This document shows, piece after piece, positions 35,346-46,559 of a stretch of DNA of 64,000 nt. A model generated the notes under the pieces. The model ran no database searches. It saw only the letters and a list, made by a program, of their open reading frames with translations, and was not told the origin of the DNA. The DNA comes from Chrysemys picta bellii (lineage: Eukaryota; Chordata; Testudines; Emydidae), in assembly GCF_011386835.1 (NCBI RefSeq), contig NC_088791.1, positions 25,084,998 to 25,148,997 of the forward strand, written 5' to 3'. The first letter of the stretch is position 1. The number at the start of each line of letters is the position of its first letter. The position numbers and the translations under genes are program-made.

Positions 35346-37477
35346 TACAGCACTGAGTGTTTCCCTCACTTTTACATACTCATTGCATTTCCTATTAGTA
35401 ATGATACACAGCAAGCAATGCATTTCCCAGGGGATTGTTTTACTTCCAGAGAAATTAAAATTCACCCTGTTTTTTGGACTCCTCTTATAATACCACCTGA
35501 ACCATCATGTTATCACTCAGAAGCATATTGCCCTTCGTGTTGTTTTTGCTTATACATCGTTTGATACCAGTCTAGTAACATGGGAGATTGAATAGTTACA
35601 CAGATTTTCCACTTGCAGCATGTAACATAATTGGCTGTACACTGAGAAACAGCTCCTTAACAGCAGAGCCTATTGTTATAGCCGTATAGCATGCATGTGA
35701 TCGGGAAAAATACAGATTTTGGGGGGGAGGATTTTGGCAAAATTAGCACCTTCTTCCTAGAGCTGTAGCATTGCTTTGAGGAGTTGAGCAGCATGAGACA
35801 TATTCTGTTTATCTCTTCACTTGATCAATGGCTACTTGGATGGATGGAGAAAGTCTTAATAAAATGCTAACTATGTTATTAAGGAGAACTGCCTGAACTG
35901 ACCTAGGGGCAGGTTTAACTATTGTTTATATAGTACTCAGAGTGTTTGTGGTGGTCAAGGTCTGATGTAATGAGCTGCGGAAAGGCAGACCTTTTATATA
36001 GATCAGCTGGGCTTGGTAAGGTAACAAGCCCCAGCTGCTTTTGCTCACTAGTCATGCACCATTTCTCTGTCGGGTTCCACACCAATACAGATCTGACAGG
36101 GACAATGGAGGTTAGAGCCTGGGCTCTTGCTGGACATGCCCTGCATGGGGCCTTACAGGTTGGGTGTCACACGGACAAATAAGGAAACACAGTGTTAGTG
36201 TTAACCGGAGTCACTTACATTCAAACCCAGAAAAATCCCTCGAGCTGCACAGTCTTTTCAACGGATGCCTTTTCTTTTAGTGCTTGTGAATGGTGCTCGA
36301 CTGATGGCCATGGAGACTGACAGTCTCTGTTACCCACAGGGCTGATAGCTATGGGCAGAGGCACTGCAGGTTTCCCCACAATGTCCACTCCATGTTTCAA
36401 CCTGAACAGGAGGGGCCACCTGTACAGGTGCGAGTCTAGCTCAGTCCCTGTATCTATTTAGTCAATGGCCTCACTGCGGAGAAAGTCAACAAGGGGACCC
36501 TTTAGTGCTGACTGTAGAAATGATTGGGCAATGTAAATATTTGTCCAAAGGGAACTGGCCTAACACCAACTACCCAGCTCATAATACATAGGTCTAACAA
36601 TGGCCCCATTTCTCTTCTCCCATTTACCGCTAAACCAACTGAATGTGCCATTTACACCATTGCCCTGAGTTCCTCTCTTTCAGCTCCAGCCCGAAACCCA
36701 TTCAGTCTGGTTTCATCATCTCCATTCCACTCTGAAAGTTAAGAGCTTTGCATCGGAAGCTGCCCCAGATCCTCACAGCAATATTTGACATCTCAATAAT
36801 GGAACCACTTTGTATTCACAGGGCTGAGATTAAATGCTCAGTTACCTTAATCATTAACACAGCTATAGAGTCCAGGGTTTTTTGGATACCGATGACCATT
36901 GTCAACACTCTTGTGTCTGGCTCATTTATTCATGTTTTACTTAGAAGTGTTCTGACTTTGTCAGTTTTGTGAGGCCTGCTGACTCTTCCATTGTCATGCA
37001 CCAGCTGAGAAGGTGACACTCCTGTAGTTACATATTAGGCAGCCATGCTTTTTTTGTCCATTGTTCTCTGCTATACATACCATAGGTAGGACTATAGTAC
37101 TTACACAGAGCTCTCACCACCACACAAGTAGTGCTAGTTTGCCCAAGTAAATGCACTATTACCAAGGACTTTTTGGAAGTTAGTAGTTATTCTGGATTTA
37201 CACCAGTGCAGGAGATTGGAATTTGATCCAGTCCCCTGAGTAGTATCATTAAATATTGCATCTACATTTGTTTTAATAAGCATAACGTACTATACGCTGT
37301 AGGAAGGTTGAGACCAAGTCAGAGCGCCTTTGTCTTCACAGCTAGCCCTTTCCACGTTACATTTCAGTTGGAAGTAGCAACCAATAGAATAGCTCTTCAT
37401 GTTACCAGTAACACCACATTGTGCTCATAGAAGTTTTAATCTTCAATGCAATTAACTCCAACAAGACTCTGCTGAGC

Positions 37478-37625
37478 TAAGAAGGCATTATGATCCCCAT
37501 TTTACAGATGGGGGAACTGAGGCTGAGAGGTTAAAGTTGCAAAGGGCCAGAGGGCGTCTGTGGCAGTGTCAGGATCAGAACTCATAAGTTCGTGATTGTC
37601 AATCCTGAGCTCATGCCCTAGCTCC
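37478..37625 (-). repeat. MIR-type CORE-SINE copy, inverted
   Basis: The order ATGATCCCCATTTTACAGAT, GGGGGAACTGAGGCTGAGAG, GTTAAAGTTGCAAAGGGCCA, GGATCAGAACTCATAAG and GAGCTCATGCCCTAGCTCCC follows the reverse complement of MIR closely. It is one of three MIR copies in the window. Confidence 0.75.
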
Positions 37626-37821
37626 CACTAAGATGTTGCCATTCTTTATTTAGGACTGCCTCGTCTGCTTCTGTCACCACCTATCTTCTCTGCCCCATTG
37701 ACCTCTACTCTGTACAATGAATAAATACAGTGAGCCATTTGGACAATTAATTGCCATTCCCAAGGATTGGATTGCACTCCAGATTCTGGACTGATGTCAA
37801 ACAGTAGCACAGGTCAAGGAT

Positions 37822-37930
37822 TTTTCCTGTGGCCTGATCCCACAAGCACTCCAAACACAGAAGTCCCATTGATTCCTTTGGGAGTTCTATGCATGGAAGG
37901 CTTGCAGGGTCAGGCTTTTACAATGTCCAT
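37822..37930. repeat. Short dispersed palindromic repeat
   Basis: GGCCTGATCCCACAAGCACT pairs loosely with GGCTTGCAGGGTCAGGCTTT. The centre CCCATTGATTCCTTTGGGAG is self-complementary. Confidence 0.55.
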
Positions 37931-38057
37931 AACTCCTGATAGTTTATTATCACTTCTTTCTAGGTAACCATAACCACAATTCACCAGCATCATAGAGCCT
38001 GCTCCAGTTTCCTGAAAGGTCAGTCAGATCTGAATGTGCAATGTTTTGAATTGGGGG

Positions 38058-38400
38058 GAGGGGGGAAGAGAGGTTACTTACCTTGTACAGTAATTGGAAC
38101 TCTTTGAGATGCTCAACTCCTCTGGGTGCGCCACTTCAGGTGTGCATGTGCCCTTGTGCCTCCAATCAGAGATTTTCAGCAGCAGTGCCCGTTTGGTCCA
38201 CACATTCGCCCTAGCTATCCTCGTGCCCATACTGAGAGTATATAGGGCTTCAACAGACAAAGCACCCTTGATTCCTGCTATACCACACAGATAAGCCTGT
38301 GAAGCAGCGGGGGGAAATGGGAGGTGCTGCTGGAGATCCCATAAGAACAAACATCTCAAAGAACTCCAGTTACTGTACAAGGAAAATAACCTCTCCTTCT
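38058..38400. repeat. Left inverted terminal region of the DIRS-like element
   Basis: This copy of the terminal repeat carries GTTACTTACCTTGTACAGTA, the GATTTTCAGCAGCAGTGCCC block and an inner inverted arm TACTGTACAAGGAAAATAAC. Its outer arms could form a stem of over 25 bp with a 230-base loop. It is homologous, inverted, to 42410-42620. Confidence 0.65.
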
Positions 38401-38930
38401 TCAAGTAATATCCTTATGGGTTCTCCAGGGGACTCCCAATCAGTATTCCTCACCGGAGGAGAGGGCTTCAGAGTAGGATCTGAAACTGACTGCAGAACAG
38501 CAGACCCAATGCAGCATTCACTCGGAATATATGCACCAAAGCATAGTGTCTTGAGAATGTGTGGCTGGAAGCCAATGTGGGGGCTTTGCAGATTTCTGAT
38601 ATAGGTGCCCACCAGTAGGGCAACAGAGGTGGACTGAGAGCTGGTGGAATGATCTATTAACTTTTGCATGTCATGGGACATCACCAGCTTCATAGCAGGA
38701 GAGGGTACAACTGCAAACCCATTTGGAAAGTTTCTGGATGGGCACAGGTGTGAATTTAACTCTGTCCACAATGGAAACAACTCATTGAGGAGAAGTCTGC
38801 CAGGGTCTAGGTCTGTCCAAATAGAAGGCGAAGGCTCTCCTAATGTCCAAGGTGTGAAGGATGGCATCCTCCTTAGACCAATGAGATTTACAGTGAAAAA
38901 CAGGAAGATGACTAGTCTGAAATATGAAAA
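38400..38930 (-). pseudogene. DIRS tyrosine recombinase C-terminus, degenerate
   Basis: Minus-strand frames contain LHTLDIRRAFAFYLDR near 38850-38870, a family-typical stretch before the catalytic His/Arg boxes. HSTSSQSTSVALLVGTYI near 38600 follows, at the place of the conserved H.x.R segment, where the Arg appears as Ser. Next come a degraded CKAPTLAS... and a tail ALGS/SAVLQS. The Tyr-containing end is frame-shifted. Changes at the catalytic box and mixed frames mean it is inactive. The family is identified from remembered DIRS proteins of reptiles. Confidence 0.62.
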
Positions 38931-39239
38931 TCTGAGGTGACTTTAGGTAAGAACCGGGGATGTGGTCAGAGGGATATTTTATCTTTAAAAAAAACAATAA
39001 AAAAAACTGGCAGTGGTTGGAGCGCTCATTTGAACTTGAATAATTGAATTTGTCAGAGTAAAAAAATGGGCTTCTGCTAGGTAAGCTCTAGCTCTTGTAG
39101 CATCCACGATGGCCCCTAATAACTCTATTTGCTGAGCAGATAAGAGAGAGAGGAATTCTTGGTGTTGAGCTGAAGTCCTAGAAAGCTGAATAGTATCTTG
39201 TAGCTCTCTTGATGGCAACTTGGACCTCAATGTAAAAAC

Positions 39240-39565
39240 ATCCCTTCGGTAGCCAATTATGGAGGTGGGGCAGTGACTACTGCCAGAACCTTTGTAAACA
39301 CCATGGGGGCAGTAAAATGCTGAAGAGAAGCACTCGTATTGAAAGTGCACTTGACCAATGACGAATCATCAAGAAATGTCTTGTGAGAAGTGTTGCAATA
39401 TAAAAATACATCAAGGGTTGCAAATCAATCCCCCAGATCTAGACATGGTATAATAGCTTCAAATGTTATCATCCTGAATTTCTGACAAATGTCTTCAGCA
39501 TTCTGAGATCTAGGGCTGGGTCTCCATCCACCCTCCTTTTTGGGAACCAAAAGAATAAAACCCTT
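39240..39565 (-). pseudogene. DIRS reverse transcriptase fragment
   Basis: The minus strand around 39565-39420 reads FWFPKR then GDPALDLRMLKTFVRN and, after stops, ...WGIDLQPL. This matches the RT finger/palm order VPKK.GGWRP.LDLR.LN.FV...F.M.....I....GDW...LD. The part near 39325-39260 gives APMVFTKVLAVVTAP, the following RT block. The YLDD catalytic box falls in a degraded part and is not recognisable. Confidence 0.68.
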
Positions 39566-40036
39566 TCCCTCTATACTGGGGGGGACCTGGTTCCATAGCT
39601 TCTATTCAGAGATGGGACAGAGCTTCTTGCCTCAGTACAGGTTTGTGAGGTGTGTCCCTGAAGAGGGATAGGGCAGGAATGTGGGATAAGTGCATGGAAT
39701 GGAAATGGATGAAGTAGCACAATGTTATAACCTCCAGAACCCCTTGTCGGAAGTAATCTGCTCCCATGAGTATGAAAAGGGGAGAGATGATCTCCAAAAG
39801 CTGGGAAGGTGTGGGCAGGATAATGCAGGTTGAAATCCAAAAGGTGGGCATGTTAATGATCTCCAGCCAAGATATCAAAATGAACACTGGGCTGATGAGG
39901 ACAATTGCATTGACACGGGTGGAGCAGCTGAAATTTTCCACTTTTGCACCCTAATTTTCTTTTTATGATGTTCCAATGATCTGTGGTAAGTAGGGAATTG
40001 AGATGGGAGGGGGGTCTTTGTGTCATCTGTGATGTA

Positions 40037-40531
40037 CTAAATCTCCTCGTTTGCAGATGTATAAATTCCAAGTGAGTGAAAGGTTGTTCTCAAATCTTTA
40101 AGAGAGTGCAAGGACTCATCTGTGGACTCACTAAACAGCTTGAGTCCATCAAATGGAAGGTCCTTGACCATGCTCTGAACCCCTCTTGGGATTCCCAAGG
40201 ACTGCAACCAAGAGGCTCTGTGCATTACAAAAGACATAGAAATGGAGCAAGCTGCCCTACCAGTTGTGCCGAGGGAGTGCTGTTCTTGCCAGGAGCTAAT
40301 CTTCAGCAATGATGGCCTGAGTCTGTTCTCTCTGCTTCTGGGGTTGATGTTCAATAAAAGAGTTAAATTTGTTATAGTTGAAGTGGTTGTACTTAGCAAG
40401 ACGTGCATGGTAACTGGCAATTCTGAATTGCAGGATGGCAGATGCAACTGAAGAGGTCTAAGCTTCTGGTCCTTATCGTGTGGGGTAATTTTTGAACAGT
40501 GTTGCCTATTGTGTTCATTCACTGTTTCCAC
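40037..40531 (-). pseudogene. DIRS gag-like open frame (164 codons)
   Basis: This is the longest intact frame of the element. Its C-terminal half reads MHRASWLQSLGIPRGVQSMV, KDLPFDGLKLFSESTDESLH and SLKDLRTTFHSLGIYT. This is the conserved gag block RASWLQ.SG.P...Q....DLPFDG..LFSE.TD..LHSLKD.RAT..SLG of DIRS-like elements in reptiles. The N-terminal half is Ser/Thr/His-rich and unalignable. A frame kept open over 495 bp in otherwise broken DNA may be chance. Confidence 0.65.
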
Positions 40532-41207
40532 AACCAGAGATTAGGCACTGAACCTCTAGATAAACCCTAGAGAGAGGGGTGGGCTTCATCCCAAGCTGCC
40601 AGCTTCATCCCAAGCTCCAGCCCAAGTTGCAACTTCAAAGCACTGTCTAGTGCTCTAGCATGAGCCCTGCTAACCCAACCCAGGTGAGAGGCTGGTTCCT
40701 GCGGGCTGTGTAAACGTACCCAAAATGTCCCTTGAAGCGAAAGCTCCAGGAGAATCAGGCCAAGGTTGATCATCAAAACAACCTTGACTAGAAATGCTGG
40801 AGTCCGAAGAGCTGTCTTTCTATAGACTAAAGGAGAGGCAGACAAAGGTCGAGTAGAAGATTGTCTGATATGTCCCATGGGTATCGGGAAACCATTGGCT
40901 ACAAGCAAGTGATGCGGTACTGGGAATCTTCTCACATTCAGTAAACGACATTCAGGTTCATCACCGTAGACAAGCAGGTCTTTGGAGCATCTGTATTCCT
41001 GCAGTACTCAGTGGATCTGCACAGAAACCTGATGAGTCTGAGCAGTAGGAGCCTGGAGTACTGAGGACAGTGCAGAGTGCGTCAGTACAGATTGACTGGT
41101 AGATCTGGCTACCATAAATATCTCTGAAGGTCACCGTCAGTAACATTTTCAGCATCTCTGGAGTCCTTAGCACCTCGATCATCCTTAGATGGTACTGAGG
41201 AATGCTG

Positions 41208-41656
41208 TCTGGTCATTCTATGACAGACCTGCGGGTGGCTATCTTACAACAGAAAAACTTCAAAAACAGACTCCAACGAGAGACTGCTGAGCTGGAATTG
41301 ATATGCAAACTAGACACTATCAACTCAGGATTGAATAAGGACTGGGAATGGCTGAGCCATTACAAACATTGAATCTATCTCCCCTTGTAAGTATTCTCAC
41401 ACTTCTTATCAAACTGTCTGTACTGGGCTATCTTGATTATCACTTCAAAAGTTTTTTTTCTCTTACTTAATTGGCCTCTCAGAGTTGGTAAGACAACTCC
41501 CACCTGTTCATGCTCTCTGTATGTGTGTGTATATATATCTCCTCAATATTTATTCCACTCTATATGCATCCAAAGAAGTGGGCTATAGTCCACAAAAGCT
41601 TATGCTCTAATAAATTTGTTAGTCTCTAAGGTGCCACAAGTACTCCTGTTCTTTCT
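41208..41656 (+). mobile_element. Penelope-like element 3' end nested in the DIRS-like element
   Basis: The frame from 41208 reads SGHSMTDLRVAILQQKNF, then KNRLQRETAELELICKLDT and GLNKDWEWLSHYKH to TGA at 41369-41371. This is the end of the PLE GIY-YIG endonuclease region, with the family motif l+..E...i..l.T...GLN. About 200 bp of 3' sequence follows with a hammerhead-like segment (41570-41607), then TTTGTTAGTCTCTAAGGTGC and CCACAAGTACTCCTGTTCTT. The last 35-40 bases seen in the copy at 51593 are missing. DIRS-like sequence resumes after it, so the PLE inserted second. Its coding tail is unbroken, so the insertion is relatively recent. Confidence 0.75.
41570..41607 (+). ncRNA. Hammerhead-ribozyme-like motif, mutated core (nested PLE)
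   Basis: CCAAAGA, then stem GTGG(GCTATAGT)CCAC, then AAAAGCTTATGCTC. The helix II and helix III arms (AGC/GCT) are kept. However, C3-U4-G5 has become C-C-A and the G12 of GAAA is A, so catalysis is not expected. Confidence 0.4.
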
Positions 41657-42249
41657 ACTGAGCAATGAGTACTAGAGGGTTTGGCTGTACTTATGGGTTT
41701 AGATGCAGACATACCGACATACCCTTTGTACTGAGACCACTTGGCCTTCAGCAGTACCCTTTGTGGGCATGAGGGCTCCAGTATGGCACATTTCTTGTGA
41801 CCAAGTTCATTCGTAAGAGATTTGAAGATCCTTTTGGCAGAAGATTGGATGTATCACCCACAGATCTCTCTCACGATGGTCTAGAAGGTAATTGAGTTGT
41901 GGAAGTCAAGGAGGTGCTGTGGTCACTTGAAGACATCTGCACGGTGGGGTCTCGAGGTGTGAATCTGATGCAGGTCAGAGAGAATGCTCCATCATAAGGA
42001 GACAAAGCTTTACCTCCCTGTCTCTCCTAGAACAGCTCTTGAATCCTGTGCAAATCTTGGACTTGGATGGTACATGAGTAGCTCCCAGACAGTGGATACA
42101 CTGCAAATGGCTGTCACTAACTGCGGTGGAATCCCAGCAAGTAAAGCAACACATAAATCCTGACTATTTAAGCATATCACAAGGGAAAAAAGCTCCTTCG
42201 GGGAAAGAGAGGTCCCCTGGAAAAGGGGGTGGGAGAGACAAAGCCTCCC

Positions 42250-42252
<3 letters not shown>

Positions 42253-42285
<33 letters not shown>
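42253..42285 (+). repeat. (AC)n microsatellite
   Basis: An uninterrupted AC run of 33 bases inside the DIRS-like element, between the internal region and the right terminal repeat. Confidence 0.95.
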
Positions 42286-42288
<3 letters not shown>

Positions 42289-42409
42289 TAAAACTAAACT
42301 ATTAAAAATAAAAACAGTTAAACTAGTCTGTTAAGACGAGGTAAACTAAAGAATAAGTAAACAGAGAAACAACCGGTAGCTAGCTAAACAAGCAGGCACC
42401 ACTGACTGC

Positions 42410-42620
42410 TCCATCTCAGGTCATAGGTAGTTGACATGGAACTGAGGTTGATTCGTGCATCGCAGCCCCGTATACTGTTAGTATGGGGCACAAAGATAGC
42501 AGGGGCATATGTGTGGACTGAACATGCACTACTGCTGAAAATTTCCGATCGAAGGAGCATGGACAAGTGGCCATCCATCGGAACATTACTCGAAGAAGAA
42601 TGTGAAGGTCCTAAACTTTA
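42410..42620. repeat. Right inverted terminal region of the DIRS-like element
   Basis: Its reverse complement contains GAAATTTTCAGCAGTAGTGC, CAGTCCACACATATGCCCCT and CCCATACTAACAGTATACGG, matching in order the segments at 38165-38245. The extreme end is ACATTACTCGAAGAAGAA, equivalent to the TTCTTCAAGTAATAT near 38396. The two ends differ at many sites, which indicates age. Confidence 0.65.
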
Positions 42621-42625
42621 GGAGC

Positions 42626-43489
42626 ACAAATATGTCACAATGCACCAAAGCAGCAAATAGGTACTAATATGCTGACAGGTAGTTTGTGATGGCGCCACAT
42701 ATTTATATACTGTATTGGAAAATACTCTACATGCTGAGATTATTATATTTGCATAATATGTACCTATGTTCTTCCCCTCTTCAGGCACCTCTGGTTTTCA
42801 CTGTGATGTGTGTTAAAATGGACTCCTGACAACATTTCAGCAGTTTGCCACTATGGGTATGTTATAAAATGTTTATTTCTACCAGACCACGTGTGGCCTC
42901 TCTTAGAAAAAATATTCTGGCCCTGGATCGTTACAGATTTTTTTCCTGATGTTATTTTTTGTGTGGATCCCATGAGCGCAAGCACTTGCTCTTGGGCTTT
43001 AATAGATGGAGTATCTTGCCAGCTTTAATTACTTCAAAGCTTTTGGGCTGTTAATTTCCTTCATTTTTTAATGAATGCTGCAGGTTCTAAATATTTGTGT
43101 AATTTCATTTTTATTAGCTTTATTATTTTAATTGCTTGGAAAAAAAACATTTAGAAAAGCTTTTCTAAAAGGACGATTCAGATTATTTTTAAAACTAAGT
43201 CGAAGTTTCTCAAGGAAGTAGGGGCAGTGACCTTTCCATTCACTTCCCAGGGATTATGGGGAACACCAGCTGAGGGGCTCTCCTTTACTCCCTGGGAGAT
43301 GTAGGTGCAACTGCACCTATACTCCACTACCCACCTGGCATCAGAGTTACACATAGGGGGAGTAAGAAGGTGTTTGGCTGTCCTTCCCAAGACATGAAGA
43401 AGAGGATCTATATACACCCACCCACCATTGATAGCACTACAGGGATTAGTGTGTGATACTGATGAGGAGCAACTCTTGGGGCAGCATGC
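42626..43489. other. Intergenic stretch, nothing recognised
   Basis: The DNA is AT-rich, with T runs near 43060-43150. No exon, RNA or transposon signal is seen. Confidence 0.5.
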
Positions 43490-43734
43490 CCCCCCCCACA
43501 TACCTCTGACCCCCCACACACACCCTTCACACATCTCACCAACACCCTCACACACATCTCTTACTCAACACATACACACATCCTATACCCCCCAGCCCAC
43601 ACCAGCCCCTCCACACACACATCCCTACTCACCACCCACAAACATATATCCCTATATGCGCCTTACCACCCCCACATATATACCCCCTCCACACCCGTCA
43701 CTCCATACATACACCCCCTGACCTCCATACACAC

Positions 43735-43766
<32 letters not shown>

Positions 43767-43912
43767 TCCCTTGCTGCCCCCTCCAATCCTCCACACAACC
43801 ACACTCCTCCACACACACATACACAACTTGTGGGGGAGGGGGGGGGTTTACAACCACACCTCATACACACAATCCCTTCACACACACACCCAACACACAC
43901 AGGTAAGATTGA
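43490..43912 (+). repeat. C/A-rich degenerate (CA)n region
   Basis: About 420 bp are made nearly entirely of CACA, CCCC and CATA units with strong strand asymmetry. They include a perfect (CA)13 at 43741-43766. A G-rich interruption (GGGGGAGGGGGGGG) at 43832-43848 can pair with the C runs. The long Pro/His/Thr frames come from this composition. Confidence 0.85.
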
Positions 43913-44764
43913 TTGCCCAAGGACAAAAAAGTAATGATCAGTGGAATTTGTAGCCTGCTCAGTACAAAGAACAATTAGGAGGAACATTGGTGACAACTGT
44001 TATCACAATATATCCATTCTCAGAACAATATAATGATAATATTTCATGACATGCTGAGTGTCCTTAGTGGGGTTAAAAGAGGATTTATTTTCCTCAACCA
44101 AAAGATGGCAGAAGGGATTGAACTGCTTATGAGTCAGCGAGTAGTACCCATTTACCACACATAGGTGGACTGTACAATACCTGCTCCACTTGCATAATCG
44201 GGTGCAATTTTCAGACTGATTCGAGCACTAATATTTCCTGCTGTTGTCTCACAAACTGTTACTGTTACCAAGTAACGTAATGAATAGTCACTGTAGGTAA
44301 GGAGAACTGGCTGGGTTTTATGTCGATTGCTACTACTGAGGATGGGTGGCATATGCAATATCATAAAGGATACTGTGCAATTTGATAAAAAACACACATG
44401 TCTACATGCTGCCTTAGCATCAGGTGTGTTTGTAGAGTAGGGATTTTTTGACAATTGCAATTTAAAGGCGAGGTTTTATACCTTAATTCTGAGTACTAAG
44501 CACAGAATTTGTATCCAAATCAAATATTCCTTCCATAGAAGAACAAAGCCTTCAAATTACACTAATGTTTAGTTGATGATAGCTGCATAATACTGAGGGA
44601 GGCAGCTTTTAAGGACTCTAACAGTATTCGGAAACTAGCCTGACCTACATTACAGAAGGTTAATAAATCACTTCAAATGCAAATTTCTGTCTGCTCTCAC
44701 CTTGAGGTCTGAATACCTTTAATCTTGGAACATCATAGAAATTTTGATCAAAGGATCTAATGGC
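43913..44764. other. Intergenic stretch, nothing recognised
   Basis: No exon, RNA gene or transposon terminus could be identified. Confidence 0.5.
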
Positions 44765-45335
44765 TTCAGTGTTGCCAACTCTCATGATTTCTTCATGAGT
44801 CACTTGTGTTCAACTCGGGCCAATCTCCCAGTGACAAAGAAACTCTCGCCCTCTTGAGAATTTCAGCCTTGCCTGGGGGAAAGCCCCATTGCCCCACCTC
44901 CTGGAGAAGATCAGCCAATCGGGGCTGCTGAAAAAATCAAGCAGAGCTCTATTCTCCTCTCCTCAGGAACAGACGCCATTCTCATAGGAGGGGCATGGCT
45001 CCCCTCCCCTCTTGTGAGCCATGGAGCGAGCACAGCTCCTCTGTTGCTCCCCCTTTCCTCTCCCTCCCTGCAGCATGGGGTGTGGCCTGAGAATGAATAA
45101 GAGAGACACGCACGCCCTGCACCCACCCACCCAAGCCTGTGTGTGCGTGACGAACTCCAGAAGCTGCAGGAGGAGCAAAGATGGGGCTGGGGAGAAGCAG
45201 CACTGATGGGGACACTGGGGGACCAGAATCAATTGGCATCTGAGGACAGAACTGATGGGGGCCAGACTTAATGGGGAGTGAAGGTGTTGATGGGGGGGCC
45301 AGGGGAGAAATTATTGCTGGGCAGAGGGCTGGGCA
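44765..45335. repeat. Probable interspersed repeat starting GTGTTGCCAACTCTCATGA
   Basis: GTGTTGCCAACTCTCATGAT followed by TTCTTCATGAGTCAC forms a small hairpin (TCATGA...TCATGA) and resembles the start of a reptile MITE. The rest is GC-rich and gene-poor, with repeated GATGGGGG/AATGGGG units near 45200-45300. I could not find the other terminus. Confidence 0.35.
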
Positions 45336-46559
45336 GGTGTGAAGATAAGAACTCTTTCAGCAAGGACCAAAATCACCCTGATACATTTAGAAGCATTGGT
45401 AACACTTCCTCTCAACCTAAGGGTGGGGCAGGTAGAGTTCAAAAATCAACACACAGACCAAAACAACATTTAAAAAAAAAATCACTTGATGTTGGGGGTC
45501 TTGACTCCTAAGTTTTGAGCCTTGGTAGATGGCAATACTGCAGAGTGGAACTGCAACTTGGTAAGAGAGCCGGGACTTAAAGTTTGGACAATTCTTTTAA
45601 AAGTTTGAAATTCCGTCTCTCCAAAAACTACAAAGCCTAACAAAGAGATGAAGATTTCAATGTTTAACAAAAGGCAAGATGGCTTATAAAGCCCCAGTAT
45701 AGCTGACACCAAGATGCCAATGGGACAGGAAGGAGTCAGGGACTTTGTAAAGTTGAATAAAATCAAACGAGTTGGGCCATTCATGATCATAGGTTAAGGA
45801 ATAGTATGGAACACATTTATATCAGCCTATTCCAATGACTGTTTTACTCTATAGTATAAATTCACTATCTTTGGAAGAGAACCATTGAGCCTCAGACTTT
45901 GGAGCCCTGGTCCCAGAAGACTTACACATGAAGGTTTGAAGCTGCAAGTGAGTCTTGAAGGCAAAGTCCAGGCTCACAAAGTTTGGAAAAGACAAAGAAA
46001 TGAATCTTTGAAGATCCTGTTAAGAAGGTTGAAGGAAGCTGCACTATTGACCTTCTAAGAATATGGTCCCAACCTAGCTCTGCGTGAACTCTTTTGCCAG
46101 CAGAGAGAGATACAGACCTGCTGGCTCAGCCAGCAACTTTTAATAAGCAACTTCAGAAGGTTTTTATGCAACTAAGTTTTAAAAATATTTTATTTACAAG
46201 AGCTCTTTAAATAGAAATAAATGTTGCCTATAAAAAATCAGCCTAAGAACAAATTGGCAAGAAGGAGAAAGCAAAGACAGATTCTCAGCCATCAGAGAAG
46301 TTTAAGACTAGACTGAACACAGCACTAGAATATGTGTTATAGGGACCAATCCAGCACTGACTGAGAGATGGACGACAGGATCACTTCAGAGTGCTTTTTC
46401 ATCTCTAACTTCTATGACACTGTAATACTTATCTTACCCATCCACTCATCTTGTACAGCTTCAAAGAGCTTCAGATTTGCTTTGGAACATCATTGCACTT
46501 GGTATTTATGTAATCCATATGTTTTGTACTGCAGTATTTGATTGTTTTGGCCCAAAACA

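Larger units (their letters stand above)
33846..38057. other. Intergenic region downstream of MAGI2
   Basis: No host exon is recognised. The region contains a (GT)n tract, three short palindromic-repeat copies and one MIR copy, listed separately. Stretches around 33930-34390, 34850-35260, 35350-37190 and 37640-37820 show no feature I can name. Short open frames here have no family resemblance. Confidence 0.7.
38058..42625 (-). mobile_element. DIRS-like tyrosine-recombinase retrotransposon, degenerate
   Basis: Read on the minus strand, protein remnants occur in DIRS order: a gag-like block (40531-40037), reverse transcriptase (39565-39240) and a tyrosine-recombinase end (38930-38400). The two ends are inverted repeats. 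The stretch at 38120-38260, containing CAGAGATTTTCAGCAGCAGT and GTGCCCATACTGAGAGTATA, reappears in reverse complement at about 42465-42550. A further short inverted pair, CAGTAATTGGAACTCTTTGA near 38090 and TCAAAGAACTCCAGTTACTG near 38355, sits inside the left end. Inverted termini plus RT and YR, with no integrase, define DIRS. Stops and frameshifts make it dead. A Penelope-like 3' end is inserted at 41208-41656. The RNase H and N-terminal YR part is missing near 39000. Confidence 0.78.

Noticed and set aside
43490..43912. CRISPR-like or satellite array
   Set aside because: The units are short irregular CA and C runs without repeat-spacer structure, and the window is vertebrate nuclear DNA.
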